In this document: positions 33,001-48,000 of the stretch, in pieces
Layout of the letters: each line of letters opens with the position of its first letter
How positions within the stretch are numbered: position 1 is the first letter of the stretch
DNA from: Chryseobacterium jejuense
Lineage (GTDB): Bacteria > Bacteroidota > Bacteroidia > Flavobacteriales > Weeksellaceae
NCBI RefSeq assembly: GCF_900100075.1
Contig: NZ_FNEG01000002.1
Location: 558,001 to 622,000 of the forward strand
DNA: 64,000 bases
Reading direction: 5' to 3'
Translations under genes and position numbers: made by a program
The notes under the pieces: generated by a model
Databases searched by the model: none
Seen by the model: the letters and a program-made list of their open reading frames with translations, nothing else
What the model was told of the DNA's origin: nothing

Positions 33001-36000
33001 AATTTCTCTGCCACAATGCAAAGTCTTTATATTGAACCTTAACTTCAGGAAGTTGAGGTTCTTCACCCTTGATAAGGGCGTTGTAAATTGTTTGTATTTC
33101 TTTTAAGAAAATATCCGTTGACCAACCATCAAATGCAATGTGATGAATCACAACTGACAGATGATGGTGGTCTCCTAACCTAAAAACGCTAATTTCTATA
33201 GGAAGTTCTTCATCCAGACGGAAGATTTTATTGGAAACTCTGTTGATTTCTGCATCCAGTTCCTCTTTTGTATTTACATCGTGTAAATGAATGGTCGGAA
33301 CCTGGTCAAGAATCAACTGATATCCTTTTCCTTCGTCGGTTGAACGGATAATGGTTCGTAATACTTCATGTCGTATTACAATGGTTTCGAGTGCCTTTCC
33401 TATTACTGAAAGATCTGTTTTTTCATTCAGACGAACAGTCATAGGAATGTTATAGGCACTGCTTCCTCCTTCATAGGTTTCAATAAACCAAAGTCTTTCC
33501 TGAGCAAATGATAGTTTTTGCTCTTCAGGAGTATTTACTTTTATTGGTATAATGGTAACCTGTTCATCAATATTATTTTGATCATTTAATGCTTCTGAAA
33601 GTGAGGCTACTGTTTTATGGCCAAATATCACAGCTACGCCAACCTGCATATTCAAGGTTCGTTTGATGGAGCTTATTAATTTGATGGCCATAATACTGTT
33701 TCCTCCAAGACTGAAGAAATCATCATGAATACCAATACCAGAAGCGTCTAATCCAAGGACTTCTCCATAGATCTGACATAATTTCTCCTGTAATTCGGTC
33801 TCAGGGGCTGTGTATTCTCTGCCTCCAGTAAATTCAGGCTCCGGTAAGGCTCTTCTGTCTAATTTACCATTGATGGTTAATGGTAATGATGTTAAGTGAA
33901 CAAACGCTGCAGGAACCATGTATTCTGGTAATACCTCTGATAAGAATGCGGTAAGATCACTTACTTCATTTGCTTGTTCTGATACATAATATCCAACAAG
34001 ATATTTCAATCCGGCTTTGTTTTCTTTAGCGAGAACCACAGCTTGTTTTACTTCAGAATATTCCTGAAGCCTGTTTTCAATCTCACCTAGCTCAATTCTG
34101 TAGCCACGGATCTTAACCTGGAAGTCATTTCTTCCAATGTATTCCAGTTCTCCATCTGCAAGGTAACGTACCAAGTCTCCTGTTTTATACAAGATACCGT
34201 TCGTTCCTTGATTCTTCTCTTTCAAAGTCTGGAAAGGATTGCTGATAAAACGTTCGGCAGTGAGTTCTTCACGGTTTAGATAACCTCTGGCAATTCCGGC
34301 TCCGCCTACATACAACTCTCCTACTGCTCCTACAGGAACGGCACGAAGATGTTTATCAAGGATGTACATACCTTGGTCAGGAATATTCTCCCCGATTAAG
34401 GATGCTTTATCCAAGTCTTCTGCGCTTAATTTCTTGTAGGTTACATGGACAGTCGTCTCAGTAATTCCATACATATTAATCAATGTTGGTGCAGAATGAT
34501 AACGCTCATACCAAGGTTTTAAAGAGGCCAGATTTAACGCTTCTCCTCCGAAAATCACATAGCGAAGGTTTGCTAACCGCTCTTCTCTCTGAAGTGCTGT
34601 ATCAATAAACTGATAGAACGCCGTTGGAGTTTGGTTGAGCACCGTTAAGCCTTCTTTCAGACATAAGCTGAAGAATAAATTCGTGTCTTTAGTTTGTTCA
34701 GATGAGGGAACTAATAATTTTCCACCATAGAATAATGCTCCCCAGATTTCCCATACACTAAAGTCAAATACATAGGAATGGAATAAACTCCATACATCCT
34801 TGTCATTAAACTGATACCAATGATCAGTAGCACTAAACAAACGCGCTACATTGCGGTGTTCCTGCATTACGCCTTTTGGCATTCCTGTGGTTCCACTGGT
34901 GTAGATTACATAGGCCAGATGAGAGGATTCCACGGAAGTAACCGGATTTTCAATACTGCTGTTTTTCAGAACAGTTTCAAGCTTAGGAGCGTTTAAAATA
35001 AGCATGGAAGTAGTATCTCCACAGGCTTCAAGGACATTAAGTTCAGAACCGCCTTGTGTGATGACAATTTTTGCGCCCGTATCTGTCAGAATATGTTTGA
35101 TTCTGTCGGCTGGATATGATGGATCCATTGGAACATAAGCTCCACCGGATTTTAACACAGCCAGAATAGCTACAAGCATTTCTTCGGAACGCTCCAGACA
35201 TAAAGGAATAAGATCATCTGGCTGAATATCATATGTTTCAATAAGATAATTCGCCAAGCGGTTGGAACGGTCATTTAGCTCTCGATAAGAGAGTCTTACG
35301 TCCTGATATACAACGGCTATATGATCTGGTGTTCTTTCAACCTGATTTTCAAATAGCTTATGAATAGTAGTATCACTTGGATAGTGAACTCCGGAAGACC
35401 AGAGTTTAGAAACCGTTTTATATTCTTCCTTGGTCAGATAAGATAACTGGTCAGATGAAATTTCTGAGTTTTCAAGAATCTGATCCAAAACAGTGTTCAT
35501 TCCACTGATTAATTGCTGGATCATGGCTTCTTCAAACAGATATCCTTCATAGCTGATATTTAGCCATATCTCTTCACCCGCTTCATAAGCTACGATACCC
35601 AATGGATAATCCAGACGTTCTACCGAACCTTTGAAAACAAATGACAATTCGTTATCCTCATCTCCTTTCGGGGCTGGATAGTTTTCATATACAAACAAGC
35701 TGCTGAAAATTCTTCGCCCATCATGTTGAAGACTGGCGAGATTTACACTGCTATGCGTATTAAGCTCACTGATTCTGTTCTGGATTTCTGAAATAATATC
35801 TGCGACTTTACCCTCAGAATGGCTGACAATTAATGGTAAAGTATTGATATACAAACCAACTGATGATTCAATTCCATCTACCGGTATACTTCTTCCGGAA
35901 ACCGTAGTTCCTACCACCGTAGACTGCGTTCCGCTGTAAATCGCCAATTGTTTATGCCATAAGTATTGAAGTACAGCATTGATAGTAAATCCGTTCTTTG

Positions 36001-39000
36001 CTGTAAAATTCTTCAATTGCTGGTATTGTTCACCCACAATCGACATTTTTATCGAACGGTGGTCTACAATCTGTTTATATTCTGAAAGATCAATATGTTT
36101 CTTAGATTCTTTGATCCAGCCACTTATATCTTCACGATCTTCAAGAAGTCCCATGTAGCCTTTCCAGAAGTCTGCATTAGAATCTTTATGGTTCTGAAGA
36201 TACTTTTGGGCTTCTGCATACGCTTCATCCGGTGCCGGAGAAAGTTTCTGATTTTTAATTAATTTTAGATAGGCCTCGTGAATAAGCGTCAAGAATATTG
36301 GCATACTCCATCCATCAAGAATGGCGTGATGATTACTGAAAAGACACGTGTAATGCTGCTCTGAACGTTTGAACAGGTATATTCTGAAAAGGCTTCCTTT
36401 TGCAAGATCATATACTTCAAAACGGTCTTTATGAGTCAGTTCCGCAATCAAATCTTCCTGTTGATCTTTGTTCATTTCACTCAGGTCGTGATAACGCCAG
36501 TCAAGAGTTCCTTTTTTGTTAATGATCTGAACAATTTCTTCACTCCAGTCAAATCTTAATCTTAATGTAGGAAGCTGATTTTGAGTATATATCCATGCTT
36601 TTTTCAGCTGTTCAAGATTCATTTCAGAAAGATAATCCCATACCAGTTGTACACGGTAAGCATCATCAGTATCTCCTTGATTCAATGCATGATATACAAA
36701 TCCTTCCTGTAAGCTGTTGGCCAGGTATACTCCTTCTACTGCTCTGGATTCCTGAATATACATCAGCTGATCTTTACCTACGATATTCTGTGTATCTGAA
36801 GGAGTAAGCCAGGTTCTTTGTTCTGTGGTTAATTCATCAACAATCTGTTTGATATACTCTTCAAATTTTTGGGTAAGCAGATCTACTTGATCCTGTGAAA
36901 GATATCCCGAGATCCCAAAGCGAAGCTGCCCGTCAGCAATGGCTCCGTTGACACTAATGATATAGCTGTCACGGTTTTTATCACCCATAGAGTTTCCGCT
37001 GTTTTCTCCTGAAATATACCAGGTTTTCTCGCCTGTATTTTCTTCCTGGTCAAGCTGCCCAAGATAATTGAAACTGATTTTTGGAAGTGCCTGTTCCGTA
37101 TATCCTACAAGACTCCCATATCCAATTCCATTATTTGGAATGCTTCTCAGAGATTCTTTAGTTAAAACAACGGTATCTTTTACGTCTTTCCCGGTTTGCA
37201 ACAGTAATGGATACATGGAAGTAAACCATCCCACTGTTTCTGTAATATCCAGATTATTGAACACCTCTTCACGTCCGTGACCCTCCAGAAGAACGGCGTG
37301 TCCTGACGTTCCGGTAAGGTCTGAAAGCGCAGAAGCAAGAGCAGATAACAATATATCATTGATCTGTGTATGATATACATGATGGATCTCCCTAATCAGC
37401 TTTTCCGTATAGCTTTCTTCAAGACTAAGATTAGCAAAATGATAATCCTGAGAGGATACTTCAGCTAAAATAGTATTGTTTTTCTCAACATTTTCTGCTG
37501 TATTACTCCAGTAAGCAAGTTCTTTGGTTCTGGCTTCAGGATTATCAAAAAGATATCCTTTTACAGCCTCAGTCCATTGGCGGTAGCTGCTTCCTTTTAC
37601 ATAAGCTTCGGGCTGGTTTCCTTTTTCAAGGGTCTGATATATATTTTTCAGATCTTCTGTAATAATTCTCCAGCTTACGGCATCAATAATAAGGTGGTGC
37701 AATACAAAGAAAATTCTTGCACTTCCATCTTCGTATCCATGAACATATCCAATCTGGAATAAAGGTCCTTTTTCTATATCAAAATGAGACTGCCATTGTG
37801 TGAATACTTTAGAAATTTCTTCTGATGACATTCCTGAAATATCAAGATCTTTAATTTCCGGTATATATTCTATTCCGTACTGTTGAGTGTATGTATTATT
37901 TTCTTTTGGATAATAGATTCTGAAGGCATCATGCTTTTCAATAAGCAGCTTTATACTTTGTTTCAGTAATTCTGTAGTAAGCTCAGGAACAGTAATCAGG
38001 AAAGATTGATTCCAATGATTAAGATCTCCTACATACCCTTCTTCAACCAAATTGAAGAACCATTCCTGAATAGGAAGGAAAGACAAACTTCCGGTAAGCT
38101 GACCTTGCTCTGTAAGAATCTGAGTTTGTTCTTCTTTGGCCTTACTTTCCATTAATTCGGAAAGCTTTAAGACTGATCTGGATGTAAAAATATCTTTAAC
38201 ACTAACTCTTATATCAAGTCTTTGTCTGATTCTGCTGACAAGTTGAATACTGATAATACTGTCACCACCTAATCTGAAGAAATCATCATGAATACCGATT
38301 CCTGAGGCATCTAATCCAAGGACTTCGCCATAGATCTGGCATAATTTCTCCTGTAATTCAGTTTCTGGGGCCGTATATTCTCTGCCTCCCGTAAATTCTG
38401 GTTCCGGTAATGCTCTTCTGTCTAACTTACCATTGATGGTCAATGGTAATGAAGTTAAGTGAACAAAAGCAGCAGGAACCATGTATTCTGGTAATACTTC
38501 TGATAAAAATGTAGTAAGATTGTTTACTTCATTCGCTTTTTCTGAGACATAATATCCAACAAGATATTTCAATCCGGCTTTGTTTTCTTTAGCGAGGACC
38601 ACAGCTTGTTTTACTTCAGAATATTCCTGAAGTCTGTTTTCAATCTCACCTAGCTCAATTCTGTAGCCACGGATCTTCACCTGGAAGTCATTTCTTCCAA
38701 TATATTCCAGTTCTCCATCAGCTAGATAGCGTACCAAGTCTCCTGTTTTGTACAGAATTCCGTTCGTTCCCTGCTCTTTTTCTTCCAAAGTCTGGAAAGG
38801 ATTGCTGATAAAACGTTCTGCAGTGAGTTCTTCACGGTTCAGATAACCTCTTGCTATTCCGGCTCCGCCTACATACAACTCTCCTACAGCTCCTACAGGA
38901 ACGGCTCGAAGGTGTTTATCTAGAATATACATTCCCTGATCTGGAATATTCTCCCCGATTAATGATGCTTTATCCAAGTCGTCTGCACTTAATTTCTTGT

Positions 39001-42000
39001 AGGTTACATGGACGGTAGTCTCAGTAATTCCATACATATTAATCAATGTTGGTGCAGAATGATAACGCTCATACCAAGGTTTTAAAGAGGCCAGATTTAA
39101 CGCTTCTCCTCCGAAAATCACATAGCGAAGGTTTGCCAGCTGTTCTTCTCTTTGAAGTGCCGTATCAATAAACTGGTAGAAGGCAGTAGGGGTTTGGTTG
39201 AGTACCGTTAAGCCTTCTTCTAAACATAAGTTGAAGAATAAATTCGTGTCTTTGGTCTGTTCAGATGATGGTACTAATAATTTTCCTCCATAAAACAAGG
39301 CTCCCCAGATTTCCCATACACTAAAGTCAAATACATAGGAATGGAATAAACTCCATACATCCCTGTCATTAAACTGATACCAATGATCGGTGGCACTGAA
39401 TAAACGCGCTACATTGCGGTGTTCCTGCATTACGCCTTTTGGCATTCCCGTGGTTCCACTGGTGTAGATTACATACGCCAAATGACTAGAAGCTACAGAA
39501 GTAACCGGGTTTTCAATGCTGCTGTTTTCAAGAACTGTTTCCAGTTCCGGATCGTTCAATATAAGCATGGAAGTTTCTTCTCCGCAGGCTTCAAGGACAC
39601 TAAGTTCAGAACCGCCTTGTGTGATGACAATTTTTGCGCCCGTATCTGTAAGAATATGTTTGATTCTGTCAGCAGGATATGATGGATCCATTGGAACATA
39701 AGCTCCACCGGATTTTAGTACTGCCAGAATAGCCACAAGCATTTCTTCGGAACGCTCCAGGCACAAAGGAATAAGGTCATCCGGCTGAATATCATACGTT
39801 TCTATAAGATAATTCGCCAAACGGTTGGAACGTTCATTTAGCTCACGATAAGAGAGGCTTACGTCCTGATATACAACGGCTATATGATCTGATGTTCTTT
39901 CAACCTGATTTTCAAATAGCTTATGAATAGTAGTATCACTTGGATAGTGAACCCCAGAAGACCAGAGTTTGGAAACTGCTGTATGTTGTTCTTCAGAAAT
40001 CAAATCCAATTCGGATATAGCAAGGCTTTCAGTATCATTGATTTCTGCAATCTGACCAAGCAGGAACAGATAGGTATTCAACATATTCTGAACGGTTTCT
40101 TTTGAGAAAACAGATTTCGCATAGTTGAACATTCCCTGTAAACTATGACCGATATCATTAATCATCGTCGTTAAATCAAACTTAGCTACCTGATAATCAA
40201 TATTTCCATTAAAAGGATATAGCAACGTAGTTTCATTTTCCGGTTGGGAAACTTCTTCCCCAAAACTCTGAAGGCCAAACATCACCTGGAATACTGGATG
40301 TCTGGAAGTATCCTTCTCTACACCAAGTTCTTCTACCAATTTTTCAAAAGGAAGATCCTGATAAGACTGTGCTTCTGTTACTGATTGGGCTACCTGTAAA
40401 ATAAAGTCTTTTATCTGCTGATTCGGGTCAATATTTTCTCGGAGTGCGAGGGTATTGACAAAGAATCCGATCATATCTTCAAGACCTGCATGGTGACGGT
40501 TAGCAATAGGACTTCCTACAATAATATCATCCTGTCCGGAATACGCAGAAAGCATAAGGTAATAACCACCCAATACAATGCTATAAAGGCTTACTCCAAG
40601 ATCTTTTGATAGGTTTTTTAACTTTTGAGTCTGCTCCTCATTAAGGCTGAAATAGATATTTTCTCCTTCATAGGATATCTGAGCCGGTCTCTTGAAGTCT
40701 GTTGCCAGATCAAGATTCTGAAATCCTCCAAGTTTGTTTTTCCAGTAACCGATCTGTTGTTCAAGTCTTTCTCCGGTAAGATAATTACGCTGCCATAATG
40801 CAAAATCTTTGTATTGGATCTTTAATGCAGGTAATTCATGTGGTTTACCTTCTTTAATTGCATTGTAAATACTGATTAATTCTTTTAAGAAAATATCTGT
40901 AGACCATCCGTCAAATGCGATATGATGAATAACGACTGATAAATAATGGTTTTCTTCAAGCTTAAAGATGTTGATATCTATAGGCAGTTCTTCTTCCAAC
41001 TTGAAGATTTTATTAGCCACACGGCTTACTTTTTCTTCCAGTTCCTGCATTGTTTTCACCTCAAACTGATGAATAACAGGAATATCATTCATAACCAATT
41101 GCCAGCCTTTCCCTTCATCGGTCGTGCGAATGACTGAACGAAGCACTTCATGACGCATTACAATAGCATCCAATGCTTTACAAAGGGCTGTAATATCTGT
41201 TTTTTTATCCAAAAGGAAGGCCATTGGAATATTATAGGCGCTGGTTCCGCCTTCATAATTTTCAATAAACCACAATCTTTCCTGGGCAAAAGATAAACTC
41301 TGTTCTTCAGGCGTATTTACCTCTACCGGGGTAATAATAACATGATCATTTCCATGGGTTTCTTCTGATAAAACAGTTGATAATAAAGCAATGGTTTTAT
41401 GATTGAATATTTTGGAAACTTCTACTTGTATCTGTAAAGCCTGTTTAATCTTACTGATCAGTTTAATGGCCATGATACTGTTTCCACCCAATCTGAAGAA
41501 ATCATCATGAATGCTAATGGTTTCTGCATCCAATCCTAATATTTCACCATAAACCTGGCAAAGCTGTTTCTGAAGGGTTGTTTCCGGAGCTGTATATTCT
41601 TTACTGCCTGTGAAATCCGGTTCAGGCAGTGCTTTTCTGTCTAATTTTCCGTTGATCGTTACCGGTAAAGCCGTTAAATGCACAAAAGCACCAGGAACCA
41701 TGTATTCAGGAAGAGATACAGATAGATATTCTGAAAGCAGTTCTGAATCTAGAGCCTCATCAGAAACATAATACGCAGCCAGATATTTCAATCCGGATTT
41801 ATTTTCTTTGGCCAATACAGCAACCTGACGAATTTCAGAATACCCTAATAAAGTATTTTCTATCTCCCCTAATTCAATACGATAGCCACGGATTTTCACC
41901 TGGAAGTCGTTTCTTCCTGCATATTCCAGCTCTCCATTTGGTAGCCATCGAACTAAATCTCCGGTTTTGTATAAACGCGTATTTTCTCTTCTTTCTTTCT

Positions 42001-45000
42001 GTTCTGAAGTCTGGAATGGATTTGAAATGAAACGTTCTTCGGTAAGTTCAGAGCGGTTCAGATACCCTCTTGCAATACCCGCTCCACCAATGTACAATTC
42101 GCCTACAGCTCCAACAGGCACTAATCGATTTTGCTGATCAAGAACATATGCATAGGTATTGGCAATCGGACCACCTATATTCAATGGATTTCTATCTTCT
42201 TTATAGTAATGAAGTGTAACACAAACAGTTCCTTCTGTTGGACCATATTCGTTCACAAAAATAATATCGTCAACATTTTTATCCAGAGCAGGGAAGCTTT
42301 CACCTCCGGCAAATATCAGTTTCAGGTTGGTTCCATTCTCTACAATTTCTCTTAACAGAACCGGTGGAATGAATGAAACTTCAATATTATTTTCTTTGAT
42401 GTACTCATTAAGTTCTCCTACTGATGTTCTAAGTTCATTACTGTACAGCCACAAAGTATTTCCATTACATAATACCGGGAATGCTTCATATACAAAGGCA
42501 TCAAATACATAGTTTGAGTAACAACCTACTTCCTGATATTCTTGAAGTCGGTGAGCTTTTATCATTGATTCAATGAGGTTTATCACTCCTGAATGTTCAA
42601 TCATCACTCCTTTTGGTAATCCAGTTGTTCCGCTGGTGTAGATTACATAAGCAAGGTGATTAGCATTTGCCTGGGTTACAAGGTTTCCAGATGACATTAT
42701 TTCAAGTTGTGCTTGAAGACTTACCTCATCTATAGTGAGAACCTCAACAGCTGTAGTTTCCAGTTTTCCTGCTGTACTTTCCTGTCCAATAACCAATTTC
42801 GCCTGAGTATCCTGAAGAATATGCTGTATTCTGTCTGATGGGTAAGAAGGGTCCATCGGAACATAAGCTGCTCCGGATTTTAGTATGGCAAGAATGGCAA
42901 TCAATATATTTTCAGATCGCTCCAGACATATTGGTACCAGATCATCCGGTTGAAGCCCATAATGCTCGATCAGATAATGAGCCAGCTGATTAGCCTTTTC
43001 ATTTAATTCCTGATAAGAGAAGCTTGTATTCTGATACACCAATGCTGTTTGAGCAGGAGTATTTTTCACCTGATCTTCAAAAAGCTGGTGGATTGTTATT
43101 TCTGATGGATATGCTTTATAGGTGTCATTCCATTCTTCTGTTAATTTTTTATATTGAACATGAGAAACTAAGTTCAATTCAGATAGTCTAATTCCTTTTT
43201 GCCCTCCATCTCCTGTCATTTGATCCAGCAAAAATTCATAGGAACGAATCATATTGCTTACCGTTTCTTTTGAGAAAATAGCTTTAGCAAAATTGAACAT
43301 TCCTTTGATCTGATCTTCTCCATCATCAATCATGGTCGTCAGATCAAATTTAGCCACTTGATAGTCTATTTCTCCATCAAAAGGATAAAACAAGGCATCC
43401 TGATTATTTTGAGAAGAGGAATCACCTCCAAAGCTCTGAAGACCAAACATGACCTGGAAAACAGGATGTCTTGAGGTATCCTGCTCTACTCCAAGCTCCT
43501 CTACAAGCTTCTCGAATGGCAGATCCTGATGAGACTGTGCTTCGGTAACTGATTTTGATACCTGAAGAAGGAAATCTTTAAGGTTTTGCTTGGGATCTAA
43601 TGATTCTCTCAATGCCAATGTATTGACAAAGAACCCAATGATATCTTCCAGCCCAGGATGGTGACGATTGGCAATAGGGCTTCCTACCACAATATCATCT
43701 TGTCCTGAATACGCAGAAAGCATCAGATAATAGCCTCCCAGCATAACAGAATACAGGCTTATTCCAAGATTTTTAGATAAAGCTCTCAGTTTTTCGCTCT
43801 GTTCTCCATCTAAACTGAAATATAGATTTTCTCCTTCGTAAGAAATTTGAGAAGGCCTTCTGAAATCTGTCGGAAGATCCAGATTCTGAAAATCTTGAAG
43901 CTGATTCTTCCAATAGCTAATCTGGTTTTCAAGACGCTGTCCTGAAAGATAATTACGCTGCCATAAAGCATAGTCTTTGTATTGAACCTGCAACTGAGAA
44001 AGTTCCTCAGCATTTTCATCATTAACAAGAGCTTTATAGATTGTTTGGATTTCTTTGAGGAAGATATCCGTAGACCATCCATCAAAAGCAATATGGTGAA
44101 TGACTGCTGACAGATAATGTCTGTTTTCAAACTTGAAAATGTTAATTTCAATAGGAATCTCCGTCTCAAGTCGGAAGATTTTATTGGCACATCTGTTTAT
44201 GGCTTCATCTAAACCTTCTCTTGTACTTATTTCGGTCTCTTTCCATTCAGGCATAGTGTCTGTAACCACCTGATAGCCTACACCATCTTCTGTGGTTTTA
44301 ATGACAGAGCGTAAAACTTCATGACGTTTAATAACTTTTTCAAAAGCTTTCTGCAAGACTGAAGTATCAATTTTTTCATCCAGAATTGCCGTCATTGGAA
44401 TATTGTAGGCACTGCTTCCGCCTTCATAGGTTTCTATGAACCAAAGCCTTTCCTGAGCAAAAGATAATCTCTGTTCTTCAGGAGCATTAACTTTTATAGA
44501 GGTAATTGTAACCTGCTCTTCAATATGAGTTTCATCCATTAAAACATCAGCCAAAGACGCAATCGTTTTATGACTGAAAATTGCAGCTACTTCTACCCTG
44601 ATTCCAAGAACTTGTTTAATCTTGCTAATAAGTTTGATCGCCATGATACTATTTCCTCCTAATCTGAAGAAATCATCATGAATTCCTATGTTTGATGCAT
44701 CAAGACCAAGAACCTGAGCATAAATGTGACATAATTGTTCTTGCAACTCATTTTCAGGAGCTGTATAATCCGATCCTGTTGTAAATTCAGGTTCAGGCAG
44801 ACCTCTACGATCCAGTTTTCCATTGATGGTTAACGGCAGTGAATTCAGATGAATAAATGCTACGGGAACCATATATTCCGGCAACGTCTGTGATAAGAAC
44901 GAAGTAAGCTTTCCAGAATCTATTGGAGAGTCTGAAACATAATAGCCTACAAGGTATTTAAGTCCTGCTTTATTTTCTTTAGCCAATACAACAGATTGCC

Positions 45001-48000
45001 TCACCTCTGGATATTCCTGCAGCCTGTTTTCAATTTCGCCCAGCTCTATTCTATACCCACGAATCTTTACCTGGAAGTCATTTCTGCCCATGTATTCAAG
45101 CTCTCCGGAAGGCAGATAGCGTACCAAATCACCTGTTTTATAAATACGTCCGTTTTCACCTTTTCCTTTCTGTTCTTCTGTCTGGAAAGGATTTTCCTGA
45201 AAGCGCTCTAAAGTGAGTTCGAAGCGGTTCAAATAGCCTCTGGCTACACCTGCACCCCCAATATAAAGCTCTCCTACAGCACCTACCGGTACCGGACGAT
45301 GGTAAGCATCAAGCACATAAATATTTGTATTGCTGATGGGTCTTCCAATATTATTTACTTTGTTATTGGTATTAACAAGAGAGGTAACTGTAGTCTCAGT
45401 AGGGCCATAAGAATTGACTAATTTAAATGCTTCATCCTTTAATTTGTTATGCAGATCTGTAGGTAAGGCTTCCCCTCCTGAGTTCAATACACGTAAGCTT
45501 TTCACCTTAGTGATATCAATACTTTGCAATACTGACGGGGTAAGATGGATATAGGAAACGTTATGATCGATCAATGTTTTTACAAAAGCATCTTCGTTAA
45601 GTAACAGCTTCTGACTTTCTATAAATACCAATGTATTTCCATTTAATATAGCCAGCAACATCTGCTCTATAGAAGCATCAAACACATAGTTGGCAAACTG
45701 CAGAATAACATCAGAACTGTTTAATCCATAGCGAGGATAGAGATCATTAATTAAATTAACCGCGCCTTTATGTTCAATCATTACCCCTTTAGGCATACCC
45801 GTAGTTCCACTGGTATAGATTACATAAGCAAGGTTTTCTTCCCCAGCCTCAGTAAGCGGGTTATTGGCATTCATTCTTGCGAGCGTACTGCTGAAATACG
45901 GGCTGTCGAGAGATAAGACATCTATCTTTTCTTCCAAATTTTGAGATAGGGTCTCTCTTGTACTTTCCTGAGCAAGAACCAGCAGAGGGTTTGTGTCTTT
46001 AAGGATATGGTGAGTCCTTTCCGCAGGATATGACGGATCTATCGGCACATACGCTGCACCTGCTTTCATTACAGCAAGAATTGCAATAAGCATGTACTCA
46101 GAACGATCCAGACAAAGCGGTATCAGATCATCTGGCTTAATATTATAATTTCCTCTAAGATAATTAGCTAAACGATTAGCCTGCTCATTCAACTCTTTGT
46201 AAGAGAATTGTATATCTTTAAATATCAGCGCAGTATGATCCGGAGTTTTTAAAACCTGATCTTCAAATAACTGATGAATAGTCTTTTGTGTGGAAATAAA
46301 ATTCCAGGTATCATTCCAGTCCTCGGTAAGGTTTTTATATTGTTTTTCCGTTAAAAGAGAAAGTTGATTTGAAGTTATATCCTGATTGTCAATAATCTGA
46401 TTAAGAATCATTTCCATTCCTTCAATCAATTGATCCATCGTATCTTTTTCGAACAGGTAGCCTTCGTAATTTAAGGTAAATGATATTTCATTTCCTCTTT
46501 CAAATGCCACAACTCCTAATGGATAATCCAGTTTCTCCACGGCGTCTCTAAATACAAAGCCAAGTTCATTATGATCTTCCCCCTCTGGTACAGGATAATT
46601 TTCAAATACAAATAAACTGCTGAAAATTCTGCGTCCATCATGGTGAAGTTCTGCCAGATTGATATCACTATGGGTATTAATATCACTGATCCTGTTCTGA
46701 ATTTCTTTGATTTGGTCAATTACTTTTCCTTCCTCATGGGTAACAATTAAGGGTAATGTGTTGATGTATAATCCTGCAGACAATTCTATTCCGTCTACCG
46801 GTAAGCTTCGTCCCGATACTGTTGTTCCTACAATTGTTGTACTCAATCCGCTATAGATTCTCAGCTGTTGGTGCCACAGATATTGTAAGATAGCATTTAC
46901 AGTTAATCCATGAGTTTTTGTAAAGGCTTTAAGCAAGTCATACTGATTCCCTGCTATCCTCATTTTTACCTGTTGAGGATCTTGAATGTGACGATAGGTT
47001 CCTAAATCTACAGGTCTCTGAGATGCTTTAATTAATCCGCTTAAATCCTCATGATCTTCCAAAGATTTCATATAAGTATTCCAGAACTTTCTGCCCGTTT
47101 CTTTATGATCCCGAAGGTATTTCTGAGTATCTGTATAAGCGCGGTCCGGTACAATGGTAATCTCCTGACTTTTAGTAAGGTTCAGGTAATTTGTATGAAT
47201 ACTGTTCAAAATAACAGGTATGCTCCATCCATCCAGGATAGCATGATGGTTACTGAACAGACAGGTATATTGGTTTTCTGAACGTTTAAACAGATACACT
47301 CTGAAAAGATCCCCTTTGGAAAGATCATACCCTTCAAAACGGTCTTTTGCTGTAATTTCTTTAATCAACGCTTCCTGAGCAGAATCACCTATCTCACTGA
47401 TATCCTGATAGCGCCAGTCTACATTTCCATTTTTATTAATAACCTGAACAATCTCCCCATTCCAGTCGAACCTCATCCTTAATGAAGGATAAGCCGCTTG
47501 GGTAAGCCCCCAGGCTTTCTTTAGATTTTCAATATCAAGAACGGCATTGTAATCCCATAATAGCTGTACTCTGTAAGCATCATCTTTTTCCCCCTGATTC
47601 AAAGCATGATACACGAACCCTTCCTGTAAACTGTTGGCAAGATATACACCTTCTATTTCCGCCGTTTTCTGTATCTCTGTAAGCTGCTCAAAGTCTACCA
47701 CATCATCTACATCGGATGGAGTGAGGTAACTTTGTGTTTCCTGAGAAAGGGTTTCAACGATGGTTTCAATATTAGCTTTAAAATCTTCTGTAAACAATCT
47801 AATTTGCTCCTCTGTAAGATATCCTGCAATTTCGAAGCGTAATTGCCCATCTACAACAGCACCATTCATGCTGATATAATGGCTGTCGCGGTTATTTTTT
47901 CCTATTCCTGATCCGGTATCTTCAGCAGCAATAAACCAACTTTTTTCTCCTGTTTCCTGATCTAATTGCCCTAAATAATTGAAACTGATCTTTGGCAGCT

